A DNA stretch of 16,087 bases from NCBI GenBank assembly GCA_019323575.1, contig JAHWHB010000027.1:1-16087 (forward strand), written 5' to 3'. The notes under the pieces are model-generated. The model saw only the letters and a list, made by a program, of their open reading frames with translations. It did no database searches and had not been told where the DNA came from. The translations under genes were made by a program, and so were the position numbers. How positions within the stretch are numbered: position 1 is the first letter of the stretch; every line of letters starts with the position of its first letter. Source of the stretch: Candidatus Woesearchaeota archaeon (lineage in GTDB: Archaea; Nanobdellota; Nanobdellia; Woesearchaeales; ARS49). This document shows positions 1 to 5,876 of this stretch, piece by piece.

Positions 1-645
1 AGGCTCATACTTGCCATACTTCTCAACAGAAACATTCTTCTGCTCAACAACAGGCGTTGAGATGTTCTTAGGAGTAATATTTGAAACAGGCTCGGAAACA
101 TTTATAGACTCATTCTTAGCATACTTCCTCTCAAAAAACTGAGGAACACTGCCAGAACCAGAATTAACAACAAACTCCTTAACATCCAAAGAACTCAAAT
201 CAGAATTAGCCAAAAACTTAGCAGCAGCATTCCTATCCTTCTCATCAAGACCAGTAATAAGAAGCTGAACCTTACTGCCTTTCTCGTATAATTTGATATA
301 ACCAACACTGCCTGCCAAATCCTTATAACAAGGCACAGGACTGCCCATAAGCTTGTAAGCAGCAAGATTCTCACAAGGACTGCCAATAACAACAGCATCC
401 TTGGCAGAAATATCACCAACCTCAGAATCAAGAGCAGAAGTGCCAACAGCAGTAGTCAAATTCTCAAACTTAGCAAGACTAGTAGAAACAACAGTAGCAG
501 AAACAACATCCAAAGAAGGAGCCTCCTCGCCAATAACATAAACAGCATTAAACACATTATCAGAAACAAAAAAAGAAGGCCAATCAGAAATAGTATAAGC
601 ACTAACACAAGGAACCAACAACAAAAACAACCACCAATTTTTCAT
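1..645 (-). CDS. S-layer-like secreted surface protein, N-terminal part (runs off the window)
   Basis: This reading frame has no stop from its ATG at 645 to the window edge and gives 215 residues. It opens with a signal peptide (MKNWWLFLLLVPCVSA, probable cleavage before YTISDWP). The next segment, WPSFFVSDNVFNAVYVIGEE, and the later IGSPCENLAA / GSPVPCYKD region with two cysteines resemble the N-terminal domain of archaeal S-layer proteins of the Methanocaldococcus type, which is widespread in DPANN genomes; this is recognition from memory, not a search. After residue 170 the chain becomes a linker carrying five N-x-S/T sequons (NES, NVS, NIT, NIS, NVS), as expected of a glycosylated outward-facing stalk. 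It is divergent from a lipoprotein nuclease and shares its promoter region, so the two surface proteins may be expressed together. Third codon positions are T-rich, matching the strand bias of the window. The C-terminus, which would show a membrane anchor, is not visible. Confidence 0.7.
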   Translation of the reverse strand, partial: MKNWWLFLLLVPCVSAYTISDWPSFFVSDNVFNAVYVIGEEAPSLDVVSATVVSTSLAKFENLTTAVGTSALDSEVGDISAKDAVVIGSPCENLAAYKLMGSPVPCYKDLAGSVGYIKLYEKGSKVQLLITGLDEKDRNAAAKFLANSDLSSLDVKEFVVNSGSGSVPQFFERKYAKNESINVSEPVSNITPKNISTPVVEQKNVSVEKYGKYEP

Positions 646-667
646 AAAAACAAAGTTAAGAGCATAA

Positions 668-678
668 TTATTTAAAGA
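668..678. promoter_or_regulatory. Shared, near-palindromic TATA box of two divergent genes
   Basis: TTTAAA at 671-676 reads as a TATA box on both strands. Its centre is about 26 nt from the ATG at 699 (plus) and about 28 nt from the ATG at 645 (minus), which is the archaeal TATA-to-start distance in both directions. The 53-bp gap holds no second convincing TATA box, so both genes appear to be transcribed leaderless or nearly so from one element. Confidence 0.55.
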
Positions 679-698
679 TTATTATCAAAAACAACAGC

Positions 699-1301
699 AT
701 GAAAAGAGCGCTGCTTCTACTACTGCTAATATCATGCACGTACGAGCCAACAGCACCAAGATACATAATAGACGGCGACACATTCGTACTAAACAACGGA
801 GACACAATAAGACTAGCGGGAATAGACACGCCGGAAAAAGGAGATGCAAACTACGACAGAGCAGCATACGAACTGCAAAGAAGAATAATCAACGCAAAAC
901 TCGAATTAGAAGGAACACAAGACGACATGTACGGCAGAAAAGTAAGATTCGTAACAGCAAACGGAAAAAACGTAAATGTAGAAATGGTAAGAGAAGGATG
1001 GGCAAGAACACTAATGCACAAAGGAACAAAATACGAGCAAGAACTCGAACAAGCACAAACAGAAGCAATAATACAACAAAAAGGAATATGGAAGGTAGAC
1101 GACAGGGAATACAAAAGACTCAGTCACAGGTGCGCAGAACTAGGATGCCCGGGAAGCATAGCAATATCAAGCACACAAGGAGAGGCATACTATAACTGCG
1201 CGTGCAGCACAGCAAACCTCATAGCAAAAGAAAACATACAATGCCACCCAACACTGCAAGACGCAATACTAAAAGGACTACGCGAGACCAGGCGTTGTTG
1301 A
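699..1301 (+). CDS. Lipoprotein thermonuclease (SNase fold) with C-terminal Ada-like Cys domain
   Basis: The 200-residue protein begins with a short hydrophobic stretch ending in the lipobox LISC (Cys13), so it is probably lipid-anchored on the outer face of the membrane. Residues 20-135 form a staphylococcal-nuclease domain: DGDT (Asp27), IRLAGIDTPE (Arg38, Asp43, Thr44, Glu46) and MYGR (Arg80) correspond to the SNase calcium ligands Asp21/Asp40/Thr41 and catalytic Arg35/Glu43/Arg87. All are present, so calcium-dependent cleavage of DNA or RNA is expected. Residues 141-200 carry six cysteines (145, 150, 167, 169, 182, 200) in an arrangement (CACSTANLIAKENI, ending TRRC) like the small Ada-type zinc domain often fused to SNase domains. 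In a reduced symbiont-like archaeon a surface nuclease would suit nucleotide scavenging; that role is inference. The last 24 nt overlap the convergent gene at 1278. Confidence 0.85.
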   Translation: MKRALLLLLLISCTYEPTAPRYIIDGDTFVLNNGDTIRLAGIDTPEKGDANYDRAAYELQRRIINAKLELEGTQDDMYGRKVRFVTANGKNVNVEMVREGWARTLMHKGTKYEQELEQAQTEAIIQQKGIWKVDDREYKRLSHRCAELGCPGSIAISSTQGEAYYNCACSTANLIAKENIQCHPTLQDAILKGLRETRRC

Positions 1302-1628
1302 AGTCACACAACAAAACTTGTCAGAATTCTCATCCTTAATGCACGGAAAACCACTAGTGTCAGCAGTCTCCTCATCAAAAGAACAATCCCACTCATCCTT
1401 ATGAGAATACATAAAGTTCTGCGCGCGGGAAACAAAAACATCATCTGCATACTTCTTGCTAACAGCAGCATGATTAGTAGAATAAGCCTTCCTAATAGCG
1501 CCGCCATACAACTTACTAGAATAACCATAAGAAGAAGCAAGAGCTCCAGTAAAAGAATTAACATAAACAACAGCAACTACAGAAATCACAACAATCGCAA
1601 TAATTCCATACAATGCAGCTCTGCTCAT
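1278..1628 (-). CDS. Small single-span membrane protein, unknown function
   Basis: I do not recognise this 116-residue protein. Residues 5-24 (ALYGIIAIVVISVVAVVYVN) form one N-terminal membrane segment, followed by a Tyr/Ser/Ala-rich stretch and an acidic C-terminal part with four cysteines (WDC, FPC, KFCC) that suggests disulfides or a metal site outside the membrane. The start is taken at ATG 1628: the TATA box at 1660-1668 predicts initiation near 1637, which excludes the upstream in-frame TTG at 1643 and leaves a leader of about 9 nt containing GAGG. The overall plan (basic start, one helix, exported tail) would suit a pilin-like or anchored exported protein, but no class III signal-peptide motif is clear. 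The 3' end overlaps the nuclease gene by 24 nt in opposite orientation. Confidence 0.65.
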   Translation of the reverse strand: MSRAALYGIIAIVVISVVAVVYVNSFTGALASSYGYSSKLYGGAIRKAYSTNHAAVSKKYADDVFVSRAQNFMYSHKDEWDCSFDEETADTSGFPCIKDENSDKFCCVTSTTPGLA

Positions 1629-1659
1629 CCTCTTTTCAAACAATAAAATTGGAAGTATG

Positions 1660-1668
1660 TATATAAAT
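1660..1668 (-). promoter_or_regulatory. TATA box for the 1278-1628 gene
   Basis: ATTTATATA on the minus strand is centred about 36 nt from the ATG at 1628. It lies just beyond the stop codon of the upstream minus-strand gene (1671), so the small membrane protein appears to have its own promoter. Confidence 0.5.
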
Positions 1669-1670
1669 GT

Positions 1671-2537
1671 TTACTTCTTCTGAAAAATCTTCAAAATATC
1701 AACAAGCTTCTGAATCTTCTCATCATCAAGAAAACCAAAAAGCTCCAGCACAATACGCCTGGCAAGCTCCTCAGTCTTCTCAGGAGAATTCAACTGTTCA
1801 ATATCAGGCTTAATCATCTTCTCATAAATATCCTTGGCCTTATCCTCAATAATGCCCTCATTAACAATAAAATTCCTTAACTCAACCTTGACCTCATTAA
1901 TAGTATTCTGCCCCTCAGGCGTGCTGAGATAAGACTTAACATTATACTCAATATTCTTAGGCTCCAAATAACCCCTGACTTCACTCTTAGTATCAGACAT
2001 GGCAGAATTAAACTCATCCTTCGTACTCGTAAGAGCATAATAACCAATAAGAAGCAAAGCGGCGGCAGGGCCAACATGCAAACCAACATCCCAAACACGC
2101 TTCCAAAACTTCCTAGGCTTTTTTGCGAGCAAGGAAATGAAAACATTGCTAACAACAGCCTCCCTATCCTCCTGATACTTCTCCCTAATCTTCAAATAAA
2201 GGCCAACCTTGGCAGAATCATCAGCATCACGACAAACACCATCAATCTTCTTATCATCAAGAAAACGAACAAAACGGTCAGACTTAGGATCAAACAAAGC
2301 AAGCTCGTACCTTCCCTCAATACCCTTCTCATAATAATGCGCCTTGCACTTGTTAACAAGCTCATCAAGACTCAAACGAAACTCATCAACCAAATCAGCC
2401 CTAAAAGGGCCGCTCATACCACTACCCGGCTGACGCCAGGCATCACCCTCAAAAGAATTAATGTAATCAAAAGTTCTAACCCTCAAACCACAATAATGAT
2501 GAGAACCTGCCTTTTTCTCAAGAACCTCTTTTGACAT
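1671..2537 (-). CDS. Membrane-anchored protein of unknown function
   Basis: I do not recognise this 288-residue protein. A mostly polar N-terminal domain (residues 1-140) with a Gly/His/Cys patch near the start (GSHHYC) leads to a basic stretch (KKPRKFWKR) and one membrane helix at about 152-170 (VGLHVGPAAALLLIGYYAL). A highly charged helical C-terminal region follows (residues 172-288), probably coiled-coil, ending IFQKK. By the positive-inside rule the N-terminal domain would be cytoplasmic and the helical part outside. The frame stays open through the 3' part of the tRNA gene, but the true start is ATG 2537: the TATA box at 2560-2567 lies 26 nt upstream, and the extension would translate tRNA sequence. 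Codon use matches the other minus-strand genes. Confidence 0.7.
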   Translation of the reverse strand: MSKEVLEKKAGSHHYCGLRVRTFDYINSFEGDAWRQPGSGMSGPFRADLVDEFRLSLDELVNKCKAHYYEKGIEGRYELALFDPKSDRFVRFLDDKKIDGVCRDADDSAKVGLYLKIREKYQEDREAVVSNVFISLLAKKPRKFWKRVWDVGLHVGPAAALLLIGYYALTSTKDEFNSAMSDTKSEVRGYLEPKNIEYNVKSYLSTPEGQNTINEVKVELRNFIVNEGIIEDKAKDIYEKMIKPDIEQLNSPEKTEELARRIVLELFGFLDDEKIQKLVDILKIFQKK

Positions 2538-2559
2538 CAAACAGAAGAAAGATAATGAA

Positions 2560-2567
2560 ATATAAAA
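2560..2567 (-). promoter_or_regulatory. TATA box for the 1671-2537 gene, overlapping a T-tract after the tRNA
   Basis: TTTTATAT on the minus strand is centred 26 nt from ATG 2537, predicting a leaderless transcript. The adjoining run of five T (minus strand, 2564-2568) begins about 9 nt after the tRNA 3' end and could act as the tRNA terminator, so termination and the next promoter share the same bases. Confidence 0.55.
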
Positions 2568-2576
2568 ATTGTTTGA

Positions 2577-2704
2577 TGCGGACGGCAGGATTCGAACCTG
2601 CGTAGGCACTAAGCCACTGGCAGTTCCGAGCACTCGAGTAACTTCCGACGAAGCCCTTCGGCGCTACCTGAAGCCAGCCCGTTTGGCCACTCCGGCACGT
2701 CCGC
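2577..2704 (-). tRNA. tRNA-Leu(CAG), intron-containing
   Basis: A class II tRNA is drawn directly from the sequence. The acceptor stem pairs GCGGACG (2704-2698) with CGTCCGC (2584-2578), with discriminator A at 2577 and no encoded CCA. The T arm is GCAGG-TTCGAAT-CCTGC (2601-2585). The long variable arm TGGCTTAGTGCCTAC (2616-2602) contains a GGC/GCC stem. The D arm is CCG...CGG. The anticodon stem pairs CTGGC (2677-2673) with GCCAG (2621-2617); the loop reads TTCAGG followed, after the intron, by T, so the anticodon is CAG (2670-2668). The exons total 84 nt. Class II form, a CAG anticodon and discriminator A together mean leucine. Its promoter is unusually far away because of the repeat in the leader. 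Confidence 0.93.
2623..2666 (-). other. tRNA-Leu intron, 44 nt, position 37/38
   Basis: Removing 2623-2666 restores a normal 7-nt anticodon loop. A bulge-helix-bulge can be drawn with cuts GG^T and AC^T, each after the second base of a 3-nt bulge. The flanking intron helix AGCG/TGCT is good; the central helix is weak (T-A, T-G and C-G pairs with an A/C mismatch), so this is a relaxed motif. Inside the intron CGAAG/CTTCG forms a strong hairpin. Splicing would be by the archaeal tRNA-splicing endonuclease. Confidence 0.8.
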
Positions 2705-2773
2705 GAATGAAATGAGCGAAGTGACGACCCGCCAAAACAGGTTTTGGCGATGCCGGCACGTCCGCGAATGAAA
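2692..2773 (-). repeat. 21-bp direct repeat: tRNA-Leu 5' end duplicated in its own leader
   Basis: Bases 2692-2712 and 2753-2773 are identical (21 bp, period 61). Each copy contains the first 13 nt of the tRNA plus the 8 bases upstream. Similarity continues into the D arm: in the distal copy tRNA positions 16 and 18-23 also match. The distal copy starts at 2765 and does not continue as a tRNA. Confidence 0.9.
2730..2749. repeat. Perfect inverted repeat in the tRNA leader
   Basis: CGCCAAAA/TTTTGGCG pairs over 8 bp around CAGG, between the two copies of the tRNA 5' end. In the pre-tRNA it would form a strong hairpin that could hide or bring together the two alternative 5' ends. Confidence 0.8.
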
Positions 2774-2791
2774 AAAGACCACTTTCTCAGG

Positions 2792-2799
2792 TTTTTAAA
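2792..2799 (-). promoter_or_regulatory. TATA box for tRNA-Leu
   Basis: TTTAAAAA on the minus strand predicts initiation near 2769, about 4 nt before the decoy tRNA 5' end at 2765 but about 65 nt before the real one at 2704. The promoter spacing therefore fits the decoy copy, as if 61 bp had been inserted or duplicated later. Confidence 0.6.
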
Positions 2800-2871
2800 T
2801 TTAGCTAAAAGTACGGTTGTTCAAACAATACATACCATAAAAATTAATTCAAAAACACATTCATAACAAGC

Positions 2872-3432
2872 ATGGTTTATGCGATAGCAAGCGGGGAAAA
2901 AAGAGACTTATACGAATTAACAAAATCACTAGAATACGCATCATACAAATCAAAACCAGCACTCACATACGCAATACTAGACGTTGACGAAATGACAGAA
3001 ATTAACAGAAAATTCGGAGACGACATAGGAAACCTGATTCTGGGAGAAATAAGAAAACTGGCAGGACAAATACTAGAACGGCCAAGAATAGCAAGACCGA
3101 CCCAAGAAAACATGTATACGGCAGGAGACCAATTCATAATCACGCTGGGATACACAGGACAAAAATCAACAGAAAGCATGAACAAACTAGTAGAAACAAT
3201 CAGAGAACACGCAGCAAAAAACGTATACGACAGACTATGCCAAGCAATAGCAGAACCGCCAAAAACATGGCAAAAACTGCAAACAGAAAAAATCAGAGTA
3301 AGCATAGGCTACGTACAAATGGAAGATATGATATCAAACGAAGAAACAGCAAAAACAACACGAAAAACAGCACTAAACAGACTAAGAAGAGCAAAAATCA
3401 GAGGAGGTGGATTGGCAATAGGAATGAATTAA
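2872..3432 (+). CDS. Stand-alone GGDEF-family nucleotide cyclase-like protein (AGDQF signature)
   Basis: The 186-residue protein is almost entirely one GGDEF domain with no sensor or membrane part. ILDVDEMTEINRKFGDDIGN (residues 35-54) matches the D(L)D-FK-IND--GH--GD segment of diguanylate cyclases, with Asp37 and Asn45 kept. MYTAGDQF (81-88) sits at the GGDEF loop: the metal ligand Asp86 is kept, but the first Gly is Ala and the Glu is Gln. IRVSIGYVQ (141-149) matches the conserved VSIG strand, and LRRAKIRGGG (171-180) matches the terminal YRAK-GRN helix. The metal site looks intact while the substrate loop is altered, so it could be a weak or altered-specificity cyclase or a nucleotide-binding receptor. 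GGDEF proteins are common in bacteria and rare in archaea. Its stop overlaps the convergent THUMP gene through a shared TTAA. A weak TATA-like CATAAAAATT lies at about 2836-2845. Confidence 0.75.
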   Translation: MVYAIASGEKRDLYELTKSLEYASYKSKPALTYAILDVDEMTEINRKFGDDIGNLILGEIRKLAGQILERPRIARPTQENMYTAGDQFIITLGYTGQKSTESMNKLVETIREHAAKNVYDRLCQAIAEPPKTWQKLQTEKIRVSIGYVQMEDMISNEETAKTTRKTALNRLRRAKIRGGGLAIGMN

Positions 3433-3941
3433 GTCTTAGCAATACTAAAAACATCCTTAGGCCTCAACAGAGTCACAGAGGCTTTCTTATCAAACAACTC
3501 AATTCTAATAATTTTTTGAGGGCGCTCAAGATTAACCTTGCCCTTAATCCAGGAAACAACAGCATCAACAACCTCATCATGATGCAATTCGCCGCGATGC
3601 TTGATGAACTCAACAGCATACAAATCATCAGAAGTAATCAAATCCTTAACATCATCCTTGACGATCTTGACAATCTCCTGAACACTAGCATCACACCAAG
3701 CATCAACAGGAACCCACTTAAGCGTAGAATTAAGAGACAAAGGGTCAGCAAGAAACAACTCACGAACATCCTCAACAACCTGACGTGCGTCAAGTTTTGT
3801 TTTAACTCCTATGATACCGGGAACAAGCAACTCCTGAACAGACTTCTGATCACCAATCTTAGTCAAAACATCATGAATCTCATTCTTACCACCCATATAA
3901 CCCGCCTTAGGGTCATAAGAAACCAACAAGTTAACATCCAT
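3429..3941 (-). CDS. THUMP-domain RNA-binding protein, archaeal Tan1-like
   Basis: The 170-residue protein begins MDVNLLVSYDP and ends SVTLLRPKDVFSIAK, matching archaeal stand-alone THUMP proteins related to yeast Tan1. In between are the strand GIIGVKTKLD (42-51), VPVDAWCDASVQEI (77-90), YAVEFIKHRG (108-117) and the helix-strand pair DAVVSWIKGKVNLERP (126-141), which carry the THUMP fold pattern. Tan1 homologues bind tRNA and present it to the acetyltransferase that makes N4-acetylcytidine; in this organism that partnership is inference. A role as the RNA-binding part of another tRNA modification enzyme is the main alternative. The start is ATG 3941; the TATA box at 3965-3970 predicts a leaderless transcript. 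It is downstream of the adenylosuccinate lyase gene on the same strand but has its own promoter. Confidence 0.75.
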   Translation of the reverse strand: MDVNLLVSYDPKAGYMGGKNEIHDVLTKIGDQKSVQELLVPGIIGVKTKLDARQVVEDVRELFLADPLSLNSTLKWVPVDAWCDASVQEIVKIVKDDVKDLITSDDLYAVEFIKHRGELHHDEVVDAVVSWIKGKVNLERPQKIIRIELFDKKASVTLLRPKDVFSIAKT

Positions 3942-3964
3942 AAAACAAGAAAAAACAGAGCAGG

Positions 3965-3970
3965 TTTAAA
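3965..3970 (-). promoter_or_regulatory. TATA box for the THUMP gene, overlapping the purB stop codon
   Basis: TTTAAA at 3965-3970 is centred 26 nt from ATG 3941. The purB stop codon (3966-3968) lies inside it, so the end of one gene and the promoter of the next use the same bases. Confidence 0.55.
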
Positions 3971-5822
3971 GCTGTTTCGATTTCAAATAGGTCCTGACTT
4001 CAGCCATATACTTCTCAGTCAAAGGAACAGCATCACCAACATAATTTCTTGGAAGCAAATCTGAAACCTGCCCTCTCACACCATCAGGAAGAGATTCAGC
4101 AAAAGTACTAATGTTAACCATGGAAATCTTCTCGCCGCGAGTCAAATTCTTCAGCTTATCATAAGCATCAGGATCGCCGGAAACACGCATCAAAGTCTGA
4201 ATAGGCTCTGCCAAAACCTCAGGGTGAGAATCAACATCAGAAACCATCCGTTCAGGATTACCGGCAATCTTGCCAAGCCCACCCAACAAACTGTTATACG
4301 CGACAAGAGCAAAACCAAAAGGCATACCCATATTATCAAACAAAGCCTTAGAAGAGGAATCACACTTAGAATAATAATTCAACAAAGAATTAGAAATCAA
4401 AAGATTCCCCTCAGCATTCTCAAAATCAATAGGATTAACCTTCTGAGGCATAGTAGAACTGCCAACCTCTCCCTTTGCAGGCTTCTGCAGAATATACTCA
4501 TCACTAATGTACTGCCAGACATCCTGAGCAAAACCAGTCAAAATAGCATTAATCCTGTAAAAAGTCCTGAAAATATTTATGCAATCCCTGTTAGACATAA
4601 ACTCATTTAGTTTCTTCCTCTGCAAGAAAACACGATAAGCAAAATTACCAAATTCCTTGCCAAGAGTGGTAGGAATAGCGGGCTGGCCATGAGTCCTGCC
4701 AAGCATAACAGCAGGAGTGTACGCCTCTGCCATATCAACCATCCTTAAAAGAACCTCATCCAAACGCTTAACACAAGCAGAAGCAGCAACAGCCGACCTC
4801 TCAACAAAATCTTCAGAGTCACAATAATAATTTTGGTCGTCAACATCGTCAACACCATCATTAACAATGTAACCCAAAGCAGCCATAGTAAAACCAACAG
4901 CAGTGGCGTAATTACGTCTTATAGTGCTGCCGGACAAGTCTCTCTGACGCCTTGAAATGGGCTGCTTGGCAGAAAACAAATCCAACAAAGCAGTAGAAAT
5001 ACCAAGCAAATCATTAATGTAATCGTCCTGGTCAGGGTCCAAGATTACCGGAATCTGCCCTGACAAGTCCTGATTCAAACCAACCAAGTACTGGCAAGCC
5101 TCACTAAGAGTATCATTAGGCTCAATCTGAGTGGTCATAGGCATCAAGTGAAGATTAAAACTGCTCAAGAAATTCAAACCAAAAATCTCCCAATCATAAT
5201 CAGGACGAGCAACCCTATGAGCGCTCCTATTGCCAACAGCACCGCCAAACTTACCAGTCCACACCAGATTCTCAAGAGACCGCGCGCAAGAAGGATCAAC
5301 CTCAGTAGAATGCAAAAAGCTCAACAAAGAAGAGACAGAATCCCTCATAGTCAAAGTATACGCAATATTATCAACATCCTCAGAAGTCAGAGCAAAATGA
5401 ATCATAGCAAGCAGTTCAGGAGGAACAGTCTTTTCAAGCCTGTGCCTAATATAAAACTCAATATTCTTAACATCATGATTAGTTTTGTTTCCGTTGTTAA
5501 TTCCAGGAACGCCCTTAACCTCAATATCCTTAATCAGCTGGGCATCGTCCTCAGAAACCTTCTCAATACCAATAATCTGGGTAAGCAAAGAAAAAGGAAC
5601 CAAGCCAGTATCAACAAGATGAGACAGGTACATAAGCTCAACACGAACGCGATTCCTAATCAAAGCAAACTCAGAACCAGTATCGGAAAGTTCCTTGACA
5701 ATAAAATAATGCTCTTCATCCAAAGAACAAAGCTGCTCGCGGCCAAGCAGCTCAGCAAGATTATCAGTCTTTCTCCTATAACGCCCGTCCAACGAGCAAA
5801 CAGCCTTAAGTTTAGATACCAT
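3966..5822 (-). CDS. purB: Adenylosuccinate lyase, internally duplicated and rearranged (618 residues)
   Basis: This is a PurB homologue, the enzyme that releases fumarate in two steps of purine synthesis (from SAICAR and adenylosuccinate). The start MVSKLKAVCSLDGRY resembles bacterial PurB, and ATG 5822 has a TATA box 26 nt upstream (5846-5851). At 618 residues it is about 160 longer than the usual 456. Motif order is abnormal. Residues 1-170 hold TNHDVKNIEF (114-123) and HFALTSED (142-149). Then, without THGQPA, come GGAVGN (193-198), TTQIEPND (230-237) and SRRQRDLSGST (290-300), with no GSSTMP loop. At about 334 a second helical copy starts (YCDSEDF) and brings GRTHGQPA (375-382) and GEVGSSTMPQKVNPIDFENA (451-470), but lacks GAVGN, QIEPND and QRDLSST-like motifs. 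The C-terminal domain (VLAEPIQTLM, TRGEK, NYVGDAVPL) is normal. Every known catalytic motif occurs once, spread over two complementary copies, so it is probably an active fused pseudo-dimer. Confidence 0.88.
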   Translation of the reverse strand: MVSKLKAVCSLDGRYRRKTDNLAELLGREQLCSLDEEHYFIVKELSDTGSEFALIRNRVRVELMYLSHLVDTGLVPFSLLTQIIGIEKVSEDDAQLIKDIEVKGVPGINNGNKTNHDVKNIEFYIRHRLEKTVPPELLAMIHFALTSEDVDNIAYTLTMRDSVSSLLSFLHSTEVDPSCARSLENLVWTGKFGGAVGNRSAHRVARPDYDWEIFGLNFLSSFNLHLMPMTTQIEPNDTLSEACQYLVGLNQDLSGQIPVILDPDQDDYINDLLGISTALLDLFSAKQPISRRQRDLSGSTIRRNYATAVGFTMAALGYIVNDGVDDVDDQNYYCDSEDFVERSAVAASACVKRLDEVLLRMVDMAEAYTPAVMLGRTHGQPAIPTTLGKEFGNFAYRVFLQRKKLNEFMSNRDCINIFRTFYRINAILTGFAQDVWQYISDEYILQKPAKGEVGSSTMPQKVNPIDFENAEGNLLISNSLLNYYSKCDSSSKALFDNMGMPFGFALVAYNSLLGGLGKIAGNPERMVSDVDSHPEVLAEPIQTLMRVSGDPDAYDKLKNLTRGEKISMVNISTFAESLPDGVRGQVSDLLPRNYVGDAVPLTEKYMAEVRTYLKSKQL

Positions 5823-5845
5823 TAAAACAGGCGAATATACAACCA

Positions 5846-5851
5846 TTTAAA
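5846..5851 (-). promoter_or_regulatory. TATA box for purB
   Basis: TTTAAA on the minus strand is centred 26 nt from ATG 5822 and supports that start. A second ATG in frame at 5846 has a possible TATA (5865-5874), so a start 8 codons longer cannot be excluded. Confidence 0.45.
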
Positions 5852-5876
5852 GCATTTCTAAACAGCAAAATATAGA

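Noticed and set aside
1629..1643. TTG start adding five residues to the small membrane protein
   Set aside because: Predicted transcription initiation near 1637 falls inside it.
2538..2633. Upstream extension of the 1671-2537 gene through the tRNA
   Set aside because: It would translate tRNA-Leu sequence, and the TATA box fixes the start at 2537.
2753..2773. A second tRNA gene
   Set aside because: Only the 5' strand and part of a D arm are present, followed by an unrelated hairpin; there is no anticodon, T arm or 3' acceptor strand.
3237..4064. Long plus-strand open frame rich in Asn, Thr and Arg
   Set aside because: It is antisense to the THUMP gene and out of frame in the GGDEF gene; its composition is typical of an A-rich strand read in the wrong frame.
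5148..5825. Long plus-strand open frame opposite purB
   Set aside because: Low-complexity Asn/Ser/Lys composition and no promoter; the minus frame encodes clear PurB motifs.
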